Assembly: GCA_964366875.1 (NCBI GenBank) | Contig: CAYIVF010000018.1 | Coordinates: 1 to 13,812 of the forward strand | Direction: 5' to 3' | Source: CAYIVF01 sp964366875 | GTDB lineage: Bacteria; Patescibacteriota; Minisyncoccia; Minisyncoccales; Staskawiczbacteraceae | DNA length: 13,812 bases | Translations under genes and position numbers: made by a program | Shown: piece by piece, positions 6,427-12,754 of the stretch | Layout: each line of letters begins with the position of its first letter | Position numbering within the stretch: position 1 is the first letter of the stretch | Notes under the pieces: model-generated | Seen by the model: the letters and a program-made list of their open reading frames with translations, nothing else | What the model was told of the DNA's origin: nothing | Databases searched by the model: none

Positions 6427-6891
6427 TTATTTATTTTTTCTAAATTTATTTATTTGGTAGCCCGCGACCCCGAAAGCTACGGAAACGTTTAATGATTCTT
6501 TTTTGCCTCGCATTGGCAAATAAATTATTTTATCTGCTTTTTTTAATATTTTTTTAGAAATGCCCTTTACCTCGTTACCGATTATTAAGGCTAGAGGAAA
6601 ACCGGGTTTAAACTTAGTATAAAGAACTGCATGTCTCGCTTGCTCTAAAGCAACAATTTGAATTTTATCTTTCTTTAGTTTTTCTATCAATCTCCAAGTT
6701 TGTCTGCAATGTTCAAATGAAATTGTTTTTTCAGCGCCCAAAGCTGTTTTTGAAATCTTGTGATGAGGGGGCTTGCCAGAAATACCGCAAAGAAAAATTT
6801 TATCTACCCCCAACGCATCTGCTGTTCTAAAAATTGAACCTATATTCTCCAAGCTTCTTATATTATCGCAAATAACGTAAAATTCCCGCAT
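6427..6891 (-). CDS. SpoU-family (SPOUT) RNA 2'-O-ribose methyltransferase
   Basis: The 154-aa protein is a single catalytic SPOUT knot domain. Motif 1 is NIRSLENIGSIFRTADALG (10-28) with N16 and R22. Motif 2 is LIIGNEVKGIS (101-111) with E106. Motif 3 is IYLPMRGKKESLNVSVA (122-138) with S132-L133-N134. These form the SAM-binding trefoil knot and catalytic Arg/Glu/Asn set of TrmH/TrmL/RlmB-like enzymes. No N-terminal RNA-binding L30e-like domain is present. The size is like TrmL, which modifies the wobble nucleotide of tRNA-Leu, but the target cannot be read from sequence. Its ATG follows the upstream HD gene stop by 1 nt. Confidence 0.9.
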   Translation of the reverse strand: MREFYVICDNIRSLENIGSIFRTADALGVDKIFLCGISGKPPHHKISKTALGAEKTISFEHCRQTWRLIEKLKKDKIQIVALEQARHAVLYTKFKPGFPLALIIGNEVKGISKKILKKADKIIYLPMRGKKESLNVSVAFGVAGYQINKFRKNK

Positions 6892-6892
6892 T

Positions 6893-7561
6893 TTACAGTA
6901 ACCGTGTTTTGTTTATTATCAAACCAAAACTATATCCCAAAAACTCAGCCGCCTTCCTGCAAAAGACCATTCTTTCTGTAAAAATCTCAAAGTATTCCAT
7001 TATCGGACAAAAGTTAGTGTCAATCTTAAGGCTCAAAGTAATCCTTTTTTTTGTCCTGTCCACCTTAATTGAGCTTTCTGTCGTAGCATAATTTACCCTG
7101 TCGTGTATATCTGATTTGATCTCATTCATATTTTTAACCGTTACCCTTGATCTGTGCACATCTGACTTGTCTGCCAGAACAACTACAGCTGCTATCGGGC
7201 TTATAAAGTTTATATCCTCCTGCTGTTTGTCGTGGTTTGAAATCGCCTGCATAATAACCGCCATTTCATCGGGTTCAAAATCATCTTTAAAAATTTGGTG
7301 AAAAAGCAAAGCGGCAAAATAATTATGATGGCTCCGGCTCAAAAAATTTCCCATGTCATGGCAAAATCCGGCAATCGCTGACAATTCCTGTTCTCTCGCA
7401 GAAAGCCCGACATCCTTGGCGATGTTTTTTGCTCTGTCTGTAACTAAATTTAAATGCCTCAACCCATGGTCTGTAAAAGAAAGTACAGACAATGTTTTTT
7501 CTGTCTGTTTTATAAACTCCAAAATCTGCGGATTATTTTTAACGTCATTTAAAGTAACCAT
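6893..7561 (-). CDS. HD-domain metal-dependent phosphohydrolase
   Basis: The 222-aa protein has the full HD-superfamily ligand set: H36 in DHGLRHLNLV, H68-D69 in GFCHDMGNF, H109 in SNHDK and D130 in VVLADKSDVHRSR. Additional H78-H79 lie just after the HD pair. These bind one or two divalent metals and hydrolyse phosphate esters, typically nucleotides or signalling nucleotides such as ppGpp or cyclic dinucleotides. No RelA, CRS or sensory domain is attached, so the substrate is unknown. About 90 C-terminal residues follow the catalytic core. It is the first gene of the HD-SpoU-DUF5652-Nudix set and lies after the SOD terminator, with a possible promoter at 7595-7623. Confidence 0.82.
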   Translation of the reverse strand: MVTLNDVKNNPQILEFIKQTEKTLSVLSFTDHGLRHLNLVTDRAKNIAKDVGLSAREQELSAIAGFCHDMGNFLSRSHHNYFAALLFHQIFKDDFEPDEMAVIMQAISNHDKQQEDINFISPIAAVVVLADKSDVHRSRVTVKNMNEIKSDIHDRVNYATTESSIKVDRTKKRITLSLKIDTNFCPIMEYFEIFTERMVFCRKAAEFLGYSFGLIINKTRLL

Positions 7562-7594
7562 AAAAAAAATTAATTTTTAATTTTAAATTACTTT

Positions 7595-7623
7595 ATTTTA
7601 TTCCTTTAAATTCTAAAATACAA
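7595..7623 (-). promoter_or_regulatory. Possible promoter of the HD-hydrolase operon
   Basis: On the minus strand, TTGTAT (7618-7623) and TAAAAT (7595-7600) are 17 nt apart, 34 nt before the HD gene ATG. The -35 overlaps the end of the upstream T-rich terminator tail. The surrounding DNA is so AT-rich that chance matches are common. Confidence 0.42.
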
Positions 7624-7626
7624 GCA

Positions 7627-7650
7627 AAAAGCGGGTTCAAACCCGCTTTT
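7627..7650 (-). terminator. Intrinsic terminator of the PerR-SOD operon
   Basis: AAAAGCGGGT (7627-7636) and ACCCGCTTTT (7641-7650) form a 10-bp stem with a 4-nt loop. On the minus strand the stem is followed by T-rich sequence. It is symmetric and could stop transcription from either side, but only minus-strand genes lie nearby. Confidence 0.9.
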
Positions 7651-7671
7651 CTTTTGCCAGATTATATTTCT

Positions 7672-7735
7672 ATTCACCCCGTTAAATAATTTCGCTTTGC
7701 GAAATTACCGCTACGCGGTATTTAACAGGGTAAAT
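7672..7735 (-). repeat. Cloverleaf-like structured element at the SOD gene end
   Basis: Three nested and adjacent inverted repeats tile the segment without gaps. The outer stem pairs 7720-7735 with 7672-7687 (16 bp). Inside lie hairpin AATTTCGC/GCGAAATT (7688-7695 with 7699-7706, loop 3 nt) and hairpin ACCGC/GCGGT (7707-7711 with 7715-7719, loop 3 nt). Two outer-stem pairs (7727:7680 and 7732:7675) are G-U in the minus-strand RNA but A-C mismatches on the plus strand, suggesting the transcript of the SOD operon is the folded form. The element supplies the last SOD codons and the TAG stop. It is not a tRNA: it has two short arms and no conserved T-loop. It looks like a dispersed structured repeat or a 3' end protection element. 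Confidence 0.8.
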
Positions 7736-8325
7736 CTTTTATTCACTTCTTCCCAGTTTACTATGTTCCACCAGTTTTCTATAAACTTTGCCCGGTCATT
7801 TTTATAATCCAAATAATAAGCATGCTCCCATACATCCAAGCATAATAAAATTTTCTGTTCCGGATAAAAATTAAGGTTATGTTTTTCAACTTGTATTATT
7901 GCCAAATTTCCATGCTCTTTATGATAAGCTAAAATTGCCCAGCCAGAGCCCTCAACTGATTTAGCTGTTTCTGAAAATTCTGTTTTAAATCTTTCAAAAT
8001 TACCGAATTCGTCTTCGATTGCTTTTAAGACTTTTCCTTTAGGTTTTGACTTGCCGGAGTTAGCGGGCGCCATAATTTTCCAGAATGTTTCGTGTAAAAT
8101 ATGTCCGGCCGCATTAAAAGAAAGTGATTTTAAAACTGATTTATAGTCCAGCTCCGTATTTTTTTCCCTGGCGTCCCAGATCTTTTCCAATAAAGCATTG
8201 GCTGCATTTACATACGCTTGGTGATGCTTTGAATGGTGAAGCGTCAAAACCTGCTCTGACATGTACGGCTCTAAATCTTTGTATCCATAGGGCAAATCTG
8301 GTAATTTATATAAATTTTTGTTCAT
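7711..8325 (-). CDS. sod: Fe/Mn superoxide dismutase
   Basis: The 204-aa protein is an iron/manganese-family SOD, converting superoxide to peroxide and oxygen. Metal ligands seen: H30 (in TLHHSKHHQAYV), H78 (AAGHILHETFW), D164 and H168 (LDVWEHAYYLDY). GSGWA is at 126-130. G74 is at the position that is Gly in MnSOD and Gln in FeSOD. The C-terminal position that carries Gln146 in E. coli MnSOD appears to be H149 (VEKHNLNF), so metal preference cannot be assigned simply. No signal peptide is seen, so it is cytoplasmic. The last six residues (TLLNTA) come from the cloverleaf-like element that also provides the TAG stop; the family core ends at NWEEVNKRF. It is the last gene of the PerR operon. 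Confidence 0.95.
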   Translation of the reverse strand: MNKNLYKLPDLPYGYKDLEPYMSEQVLTLHHSKHHQAYVNAANALLEKIWDAREKNTELDYKSVLKSLSFNAAGHILHETFWKIMAPANSGKSKPKGKVLKAIEDEFGNFERFKTEFSETAKSVEGSGWAILAYHKEHGNLAIIQVEKHNLNFYPEQKILLCLDVWEHAYYLDYKNDRAKFIENWWNIVNWEEVNKRFTLLNTA

Positions 8326-8336
8326 TTTGTTCTTTT

Positions 8337-8525
8337 TTAATTTTTTTCGTCAAATCTCGCGCAAACCGGACAATATCCTAAAAAATGCTGCTGTATTTTC
8401 TCTTTTCGTTCTTCGTTAATTCTCAAATTATTAAGCCAAACTTCGAATTGAGCTACACAAAGACTGCATTGCGTTTTTGTTTCTTTTATTTTTTTCCTGA
8501 CATTCATATTTTTATTTTTAGGCAT
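8337..8525 (-). CDS. Cys4 mini-protein, probable zinc-binding, unknown function
   Basis: A 62-aa basic protein (MPKNKNMNV start) with two CxxC pairs, QCSLC and YCPVC, separated by about 30 residues of charged helix containing FEVWLNNLRINEERKEKIQ. This suggests one Cys4 zinc site clamping a helical hairpin. The frame is open to an ATG at 8594 preceded by AGGAG, but the extra 23 codons overlap the well-conserved end of the NrdD-like gene in another frame, so ATG 8523-8525 is preferred, 19 nt after that gene's stop. It lies 11 nt upstream of SOD within the PerR operon. I know no function for it. Redox-labile zinc or a small adaptor role would fit the context, but this is only inference. Confidence 0.7.
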   Translation of the reverse strand: MPKNKNMNVRKKIKETKTQCSLCVAQFEVWLNNLRINEERKEKIQQHFLGYCPVCARFDEKN

Positions 8526-8544
8526 TCGCAAAATACCGCACTTC

Positions 8545-8856
8545 TTAGCAACAAGAAAGATTATCTTTGGGCACATTGTATTCTTCTCTTTCATGATACT
8601 CCTGCTTCTTGCCTTTGTGCCATTGCTGGACTGGTCTTATATATCCCACCACTCTTGAATAAACCTCGCATTTCCTAAAATTACTTAAAGCTTCGTTTTT
8701 TGCAAAACACTCGTTGCACTTGAAAATATTTATTTTTTCTCCGTTATCTTTATACGCAAGCAAAACCCCGTTTTTTATTTCTTCGCCACTAATATCTATC
8801 TTTTTCGCACAGTCGTGGCAAAAATTATTATTTTTTACAGTATTTGCAACTTCCAT
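8545..8856 (-). CDS. Stand-alone NrdD C-terminal-like glycyl-radical domain protein
   Basis: A 103-aa protein whose second half, CEVYSRVVGYIRPVQQW followed by HKGKKQEYHERE, matches the extreme C-terminus of class III anaerobic ribonucleotide reductase NrdD, where the Gly of RVxGY becomes the radical; here it is G71. Upstream are CxxC pairs C13/C16 and C47/C50 plus C63, recalling the NrdD zinc ribbon that precedes the radical loop. The roughly 500-residue catalytic barrel is absent, and the reading frame has its own ATG 36 codons upstream of the KCNEC ribbon. It overlaps the PerR gene by 29 nt and precedes the Cys4 gene and SOD. It could be a spare part for O2-damaged NrdD, analogous to GrcA (YfiD) for pyruvate formate-lyase, or a domain re-used for another purpose. 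The C-terminus ends in Cys-Cys. Confidence 0.72.
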   Translation of the reverse strand: MEVANTVKNNNFCHDCAKKIDISGEEIKNGVLLAYKDNGEKINIFKCNECFAKNEALSNFRKCEVYSRVVGYIRPVQQWHKGKKQEYHEREEYNVPKDNLSCC

Positions 8857-9220
8857 AGAAATTAATTTTATAATGTTTAATTGAGCCGACCTTTACTCTT
8901 TTATTTCTTAAAATACCGCATTTAGAACACTCATTGAACACGTCAAAAACTTTTCCGCATTCCTCGCAAATAAAATGAGCATGGTCTGAGATATCGGCGT
9001 CAAAGTGTATCGTGTCTTTTGTATCAATCGCCTGTATTTCTCCTTTTTCTTTAAAATTATTCAAAACTCTGTAAACGGTTCCTTGGCTTATATTGGGAAG
9101 CTTCTTCTTAACTTCCTTGTAAACTACATCTGCTGACGGGTGAGTTTTAACGCTCTTTAAATAGCCGAAGATAAAACTCTTTTGCGCCGTCATCCTCTCT
9201 TTTTTCACGGCAACAATCAT
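8828..9220 (-). CDS. perR: Fur-family regulator with PerR ligand set
   Basis: The 130-aa protein has a winged helix (HPSADVVYKEVKKKLPNISQGTVYRVLNNF, residues 27-56) and a dimerisation domain. Structural zinc: C85/C88 and C125/C128. The regulatory site matches B. subtilis PerR residue for residue: H27, D74, H80, H82 and D93 for PerR H37, D85, H91, H93 and D104. Asp rather than Glu at the last position is the mark of PerR, the Fe/Mn-dependent peroxide sensor that inactivates itself by His oxidation. An additional CxxC (C98/C101) between the usual pairs is unusual. It heads the operon containing the NrdD-like domain protein and SOD, behind a consensus promoter. Fur or Zur are the alternatives. 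The start at ATG 9218-9220 leaves a short N-terminus; M10 is possible. Confidence 0.88.
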   Translation of the reverse strand: MIVAVKKERMTAQKSFIFGYLKSVKTHPSADVVYKEVKKKLPNISQGTVYRVLNNFKEKGEIQAIDTKDTIHFDADISDHAHFICEECGKVFDVFNECSKCGILRNKRVKVGSIKHYKINFYGSCKYCKK

Positions 9221-9257
9221 ATTTTTAATATAATTAATGATAACTATTCCTTATTAG

Positions 9258-9286
9258 ATTTTATTACTAACAAAAAGACCTGTCAA
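9258..9286 (-). promoter_or_regulatory. Promoter of the PerR-SOD operon
   Basis: On the minus strand, TTGACA (9281-9286) and TAAAAT (9258-9263) have 17-nt spacing, 37 nt before the perR ATG. The -35 lies inside the stem-loop of the preceding operon's terminator. A short dyad, TTAAT-TAT-ATTAA, follows the start region near the ATG and might bind the regulator, but I could not fit a convincing PerR box. Confidence 0.85.
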
Positions 9287-9297
9287 TATGCAGGCCT
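9271..9297 (-). terminator. Intrinsic terminator of the glmS-GNAT operon
   Basis: On the minus strand, AGGCCTG (9291-9297) pairs with CAGGTCT (9276-9282), including one G-U, around an 8-nt loop, and five T follow. It lies 28 nt beyond the GNAT stop. It shares bases with the -35 of the next promoter. Confidence 0.72.
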
Positions 9298-9325
9298 GTG
9301 GATAACTTTTGGAATGACTGAAAAA

Positions 9326-9805
9326 TCACCTTTTAAATCTCGCAACCATTATAACTTCGTCTCCTCTAAATAAATCTTTCAGGGTGCATTCGGCTTTAGC
9401 ACCAAAGGTTTTATTATACAAACTCTGCGCCTTGTTCTCTGCGCCCGTAGTCACTTCTATTGCTTTTAACGCGCTTTTTCTTTTTTTCAAATATTTTTTT
9501 ATTTCCTCTAATGATTTACGTATGAGTTTTGCGCCGATGCCCTTTCCTCGGTAATTTTTATCAACAGCAATCTGCTCTAATTCCCAAACAGATTCTTTTC
9601 TAAATCCCCCTTTTTCTACCCATAAAATATACCCGACAACTTTGTTGTTGATTTTTGCAACAAAATATTGCAGTCTTGGATGCGCCTTAAAATTACATTC
9701 AATCCATTTTTTGGCTTTGCTCTTTTCTCTTAAACCGGAAAAACTCTGCGATGCTATTTTTACAACGCCTGTTATGTCTTTTTTTGTAAATTTCGAAATA
9801 TTCAT
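9326..9805 (-). CDS. GNAT-family N-acetyltransferase
   Basis: The 159-aa protein has the GNAT fold: WELEQIAVDKNYRGKGIGAKLIRKSLEE (74-101) covers strand beta4 and the pyrophosphate-binding R/QxxGxG loop (R86-x2-G89-x-G91). A beta3-type VVGYILWVEKGG precedes it, and AIEVTTGAENKAQSLYNKTFGA gives the beta5/alpha4 segment with the typical Asn and Tyr. It transfers acetyl from acetyl-CoA to an amine. It starts 10 nt after the glmS stop, so glucosamine-6-phosphate is a tempting substrate, but the sequence is of the generic Rim/YpeA-like kind and does not show GNA1 features. The substrate is therefore unassigned. Confidence 0.85.
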   Translation of the reverse strand: MNISKFTKKDITGVVKIASQSFSGLREKSKAKKWIECNFKAHPRLQYFVAKINNKVVGYILWVEKGGFRKESVWELEQIAVDKNYRGKGIGAKLIRKSLEEIKKYLKKRKSALKAIEVTTGAENKAQSLYNKTFGAKAECTLKDLFRGDEVIMVARFKR

Positions 9806-9815
9806 AAATAAAAAA

Positions 9816-11615
9816 CTACTCTACGGTTACTGATTTGGCTAAGTTTCTGGGCTTATCTACATTTATGCCCTTGAGGTCGGCCATATAGTAAGCTAATAGT
9901 TGCAAGGGCAGAATATTTATTACTGGTTCTAACTCCTCGCGACAATTTGGAATCTTTATTATTTCTTTTGCGATATTTTTTAATCTTTCGTCATATTCAT
10001 TGGCTACTGCTATAATATTTCCCCCTCTTGCCCTCACCTCTTCCATATTGCTTACAACTTTTTCAAAAGCGCTGTCTTTGGTTGCTATAAAAACAACCGG
10101 CATATTTTCATCAATCAAAGCAATGGGACCATGTTTCATTTCTGCTGCTGGATAACCCTCTGCGTGAATATATGATATCTCCTTAAGTTTTAATGCGCCC
10201 TCTAGAGCCACTGGAAAATTTAATCCTCGGCCTAGATATAAAAAATTTCTGGCATCTTTAAATTTTTCAGCTATATTCTTTATTTCTTCTGCGCAGTTTA
10301 GCGTTTCCTGCACTTTTGAAGGTAACGTTTGCAGGTCTCTTAAAAGCTCTGCACTTATCGACACTCCTTTTTCTTGTTTTATAAACAAGGCAAAAAGCAA
10401 GAGCGCTGCAACTTGGCATGTAAAAGCTTTGGTGCTTGCCACTCCTATTTCAGGTCCCGCATGGAGATAAATACCGGAGTCAACTTCTCTTGAAATAGTT
10501 GAGCCGACTACATTTATTATGCCAAGGGTTTTTGCCTTTTTCTTTTTTGCTTCCTTTAATGCAGCCAAGGTGTCGGCAGTTTCTCCTGATTGAGAAATAA
10601 CTACAACCAAATCCGTTTCTTTGATAATTGGGTTTCTATACCTAAACTCAGAAGCGTAGTCCACTTCAACGGGAATATCGGCGAATCTTTCTAAAAGATA
10701 CTTGCCAATTAATCCAGAGTGCCAGCTTGTTCCGCAGGCAGTAATAATAATTCTCTCTATTTTTTTAAAGTCAATGTTAACGCTTAGTTTGATGATACCA
10801 TCTTTTATCCTTCCCTTCAGGGTGTTTGCTATGGCATCTGGCTGCTCATTGATTTCTTTTAGCATAAAATGCTTGAATTCCCCCTTTTCCATCTGCTCAA
10901 CTTGTAATTTTATTTCGTGAATTTCCTTACTGACCTCTTCTCCGTCCAAATTCTTAACTAAAATATTGTCTTTTTTTATAATGGCGAGCTCGTCGTCGTT
11001 TAAATAAACAATCTTATTTGTATAAGAAAGAATAGGGATGACGTCAGAGGCGATAATTTTTTCGTTTTCTCCCATCCCTATTATTATTGACGAGCCCCTT
11101 TTGGCCACAACTATTTTTTCTTCATTTTTATTAATCACTGCCAAGCCGAAAGTACCATCTATCAGTTTTAATGCTTTCAAAACAGCTTCCTCTAAGTTCC
11201 CGGCATAAAACTTTTCTATCAAATGCGCAATTACTTCAGAATCGGTTTGTGAATTAAATTTATGTCCTTCTTTTTCTAAAAATTCTTTCAGAGAATGATA
11301 ATTTTCCACTATCCCATTATGAACCACTGCAATCTCAGCTTTGCAGTCTAAATGCGGATGGGCATTGATTTTACTCGGCTCCCCGTGCGTAGCCCATCGC
11401 GTATGGGCAATGCCCATATTGCTAAAAAAACTATCTGGGTCAATTTGTTTTTCTAATTCTTGAACCCTGCCTTTTTCCTTGATTGTAATCAGACCATCTT
11501 TTTCTTTTACGCAAACTCCGGCGCTGTCGTAGCCCCTGTATTCAAGTTTTTTCAGACCATCTATTAAAACAGGCATTATTTTTTTATCGCCTATGTAACC
11601 TATTATCCCGCACAT
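9816..11615 (-). CDS. glmS: Glutamine--fructose-6-phosphate aminotransferase (isomerising) GlmS
   Basis: The 599-aa enzyme (E. coli 609) makes glucosamine-6-phosphate, the first step to UDP-GlcNAc and peptidoglycan. N-terminal Ntn glutaminase domain: catalytic Cys after Met in MCGIIGYIG, EYRGYDSAG, HTRWATHGEPS, HNGIVENY. Then two SIS sugar-isomerase domains: TACGTSWHSG and SQSGETADT in the first; LGRGLNFPVALEGALKLKE and AEMKHGPIALID in the second. The C-terminus is DKPRNLAKSVTVE. Start: ATG 11613-11615 overlaps the tgt stop (TAATG) and is one of the few here with a real Shine-Dalgarno, AGGAG at 11623-11627, 7 nt upstream and inside tgt. No glmS ribozyme is possible in this arrangement because no 5' leader exists. 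Confidence 0.97.
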   Translation of the reverse strand: MCGIIGYIGDKKIMPVLIDGLKKLEYRGYDSAGVCVKEKDGLITIKEKGRVQELEKQIDPDSFFSNMGIAHTRWATHGEPSKINAHPHLDCKAEIAVVHNGIVENYHSLKEFLEKEGHKFNSQTDSEVIAHLIEKFYAGNLEEAVLKALKLIDGTFGLAVINKNEEKIVVAKRGSSIIIGMGENEKIIASDVIPILSYTNKIVYLNDDELAIIKKDNILVKNLDGEEVSKEIHEIKLQVEQMEKGEFKHFMLKEINEQPDAIANTLKGRIKDGIIKLSVNIDFKKIERIIITACGTSWHSGLIGKYLLERFADIPVEVDYASEFRYRNPIIKETDLVVVISQSGETADTLAALKEAKKKKAKTLGIINVVGSTISREVDSGIYLHAGPEIGVASTKAFTCQVAALLLFALFIKQEKGVSISAELLRDLQTLPSKVQETLNCAEEIKNIAEKFKDARNFLYLGRGLNFPVALEGALKLKEISYIHAEGYPAAEMKHGPIALIDENMPVVFIATKDSAFEKVVSNMEEVRARGGNIIAVANEYDERLKNIAKEIIKIPNCREELEPVINILPLQLLAYYMADLKGINVDKPRNLAKSVTVE

Positions 11616-12754
11616 TATATCTCTCCTCTCTTAATTTTATTTCTTATTTCTTCAACAAAAGTATTAAAATACCAAAGGTTATGAAAAGTTAAAAGCTTGA
11701 AAGCAGTAAGCTCTTGCGCCCTTAAGAGATGCGAAATGTAGTCTTTTTTATAGCCCAAACAAATTTTACAGGTACAGCCATTATCTAACGGCTCGCGCTT
11801 TTTCAAAAATTTTAACTTGTTCAAATCTAATCTGCCTTCTGATGTAAAAGCAATTCCTCTCCTGGCATAGTGCGTCGGCACTGTGCAATCAAACAAATCA
11901 ATACCGGCCCTTATAATATCTTCTATATTTTCCAAATATCCGACTCCCAGCATATGGCGCGGTTTTCTTTCATTAATTATGGGTATAAACCAATCTAATA
12001 TTTTTTTTGTCCCGCCTATTTCCCGCCACAAGTCCCCGCCGATTCCAAATCCGTCAAAATCCAGAGAATTTATAAATTTTGCGCTGCTTTCCCTTAAATC
12101 CTTGAATTCCGAGCCCTGTATTATTCCAAAAATTACTTGCTTTGACTTTTTTGCTCTCAAGGAAATTTTTGCCCATTTATGAGTTCTCTCCAAAGATTTC
12201 TTTACATAATCATAATCAGCTAATGGAGGAGTGCATTCGTCAAAAGCAAAAATAATATCCGCTCCTAATTTTTCCTGTATCTTTATTGATTCTTTAGGAC
12301 CTAAAAAAACTTCTCTGCCATCTATAAAAGATTTAAAGAAAACTCCGTCCTGTGTAATCTTCAACGATTTTGGGCGTCCTGATTTACCGATTATTTTTTT
12401 GTCCGCCATGCCCTTCCCTAAAAATTTTGTGACTCCAAAATCTTTGCCAAAGCCCAAAGAAAAAACCTGAAAACCGCCGGAGTCGGTCATTAATGGTTTT
12501 TTCCAGTTCATAAATTTATGCAGTCCCCCTGCTTTTTCTATAATTTTCTCTCCGGGCTTTAAATGCAAATAAAAAGTGTTAGCAATTAAAATCTGCGACT
12601 TGGTTTCGGCCGCTTCCTCTGAAGTTAAAGTTTTTACCACTGCCTGAGTTGCCACAGGAACCAAACACGGAGTTTCAACAACTCCGTGGTCTGTTTCTAT
12701 CAGCCCTAATCTTGCCCTGCTGTTTTTTGATTTTCTTAAAATCTTAAAATTCAT
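11615..12754 (-). CDS. tgt: tRNA-guanine transglycosylase
   Basis: The 379-aa TIM-barrel enzyme swaps G34 of GUN-anticodon tRNAs for preQ1 or queuine. Seen: D91 in TDSGGFQVFSL (acid/base), D172 in FAFDECTP, Q213 in FGIIQG, D289 in LFDCTVPTHYARRG (nucleophile), and zinc ligands C327, C329, C332 and H358 (CTCKIC plus FHN). An insertion of about 25 residues follows FQVFSL. The base-recognition loop, usually GGLxxGE in bacteria, reads G239-G240-D241-L-W-R-E245, so the Leu that contacts preQ1 is an Asp. Its ATG overlaps the stop of the GerMN gene (ATGA) and its stop overlaps glmS. No queuosine biosynthesis genes are visible here, so the modified base would have to be salvaged or made elsewhere. 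Confidence 0.94.
   Translation of the reverse strand: MNFKILRKSKNSRARLGLIETDHGVVETPCLVPVATQAVVKTLTSEEAAETKSQILIANTFYLHLKPGEKIIEKAGGLHKFMNWKKPLMTDSGGFQVFSLGFGKDFGVTKFLGKGMADKKIIGKSGRPKSLKITQDGVFFKSFIDGREVFLGPKESIKIQEKLGADIIFAFDECTPPLADYDYVKKSLERTHKWAKISLRAKKSKQVIFGIIQGSEFKDLRESSAKFINSLDFDGFGIGGDLWREIGGTKKILDWFIPIINERKPRHMLGVGYLENIEDIIRAGIDLFDCTVPTHYARRGIAFTSEGRLDLNKLKFLKKREPLDNGCTCKICLGYKKDYISHLLRAQELTAFKLLTFHNLWYFNTFVEEIRNKIKRGEI
11623..11627 (-). promoter_or_regulatory. Shine-Dalgarno of glmS within the tgt 3' end
   Basis: AGGAG within GAGAGGAGAG lies 7 nt before the glmS ATG. It is notable because most other genes in the window have only A/T-rich sequence before their starts. It allows glmS to be translated independently of coupling to tgt. 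Confidence 0.75.

Noticed and set aside
7672..7735. The cloverleaf-like element as a tRNA.
   Set aside because: It is 64 nt with only two short arms with 3-nt loops, and has no T-loop, anticodon loop or CCA-compatible acceptor end.
8526..8594. Longer start for the Cys4 protein with AGGAG upstream.
   Set aside because: The AGGAG encodes conserved residues of the NrdD-like protein, and the extension overlaps that gene.
9221..9250. A PerR or Fur box in the perR leader.
   Set aside because: Short AT dyads are present, but no placement gave a convincing 7-1-7 match in such AT-rich DNA.
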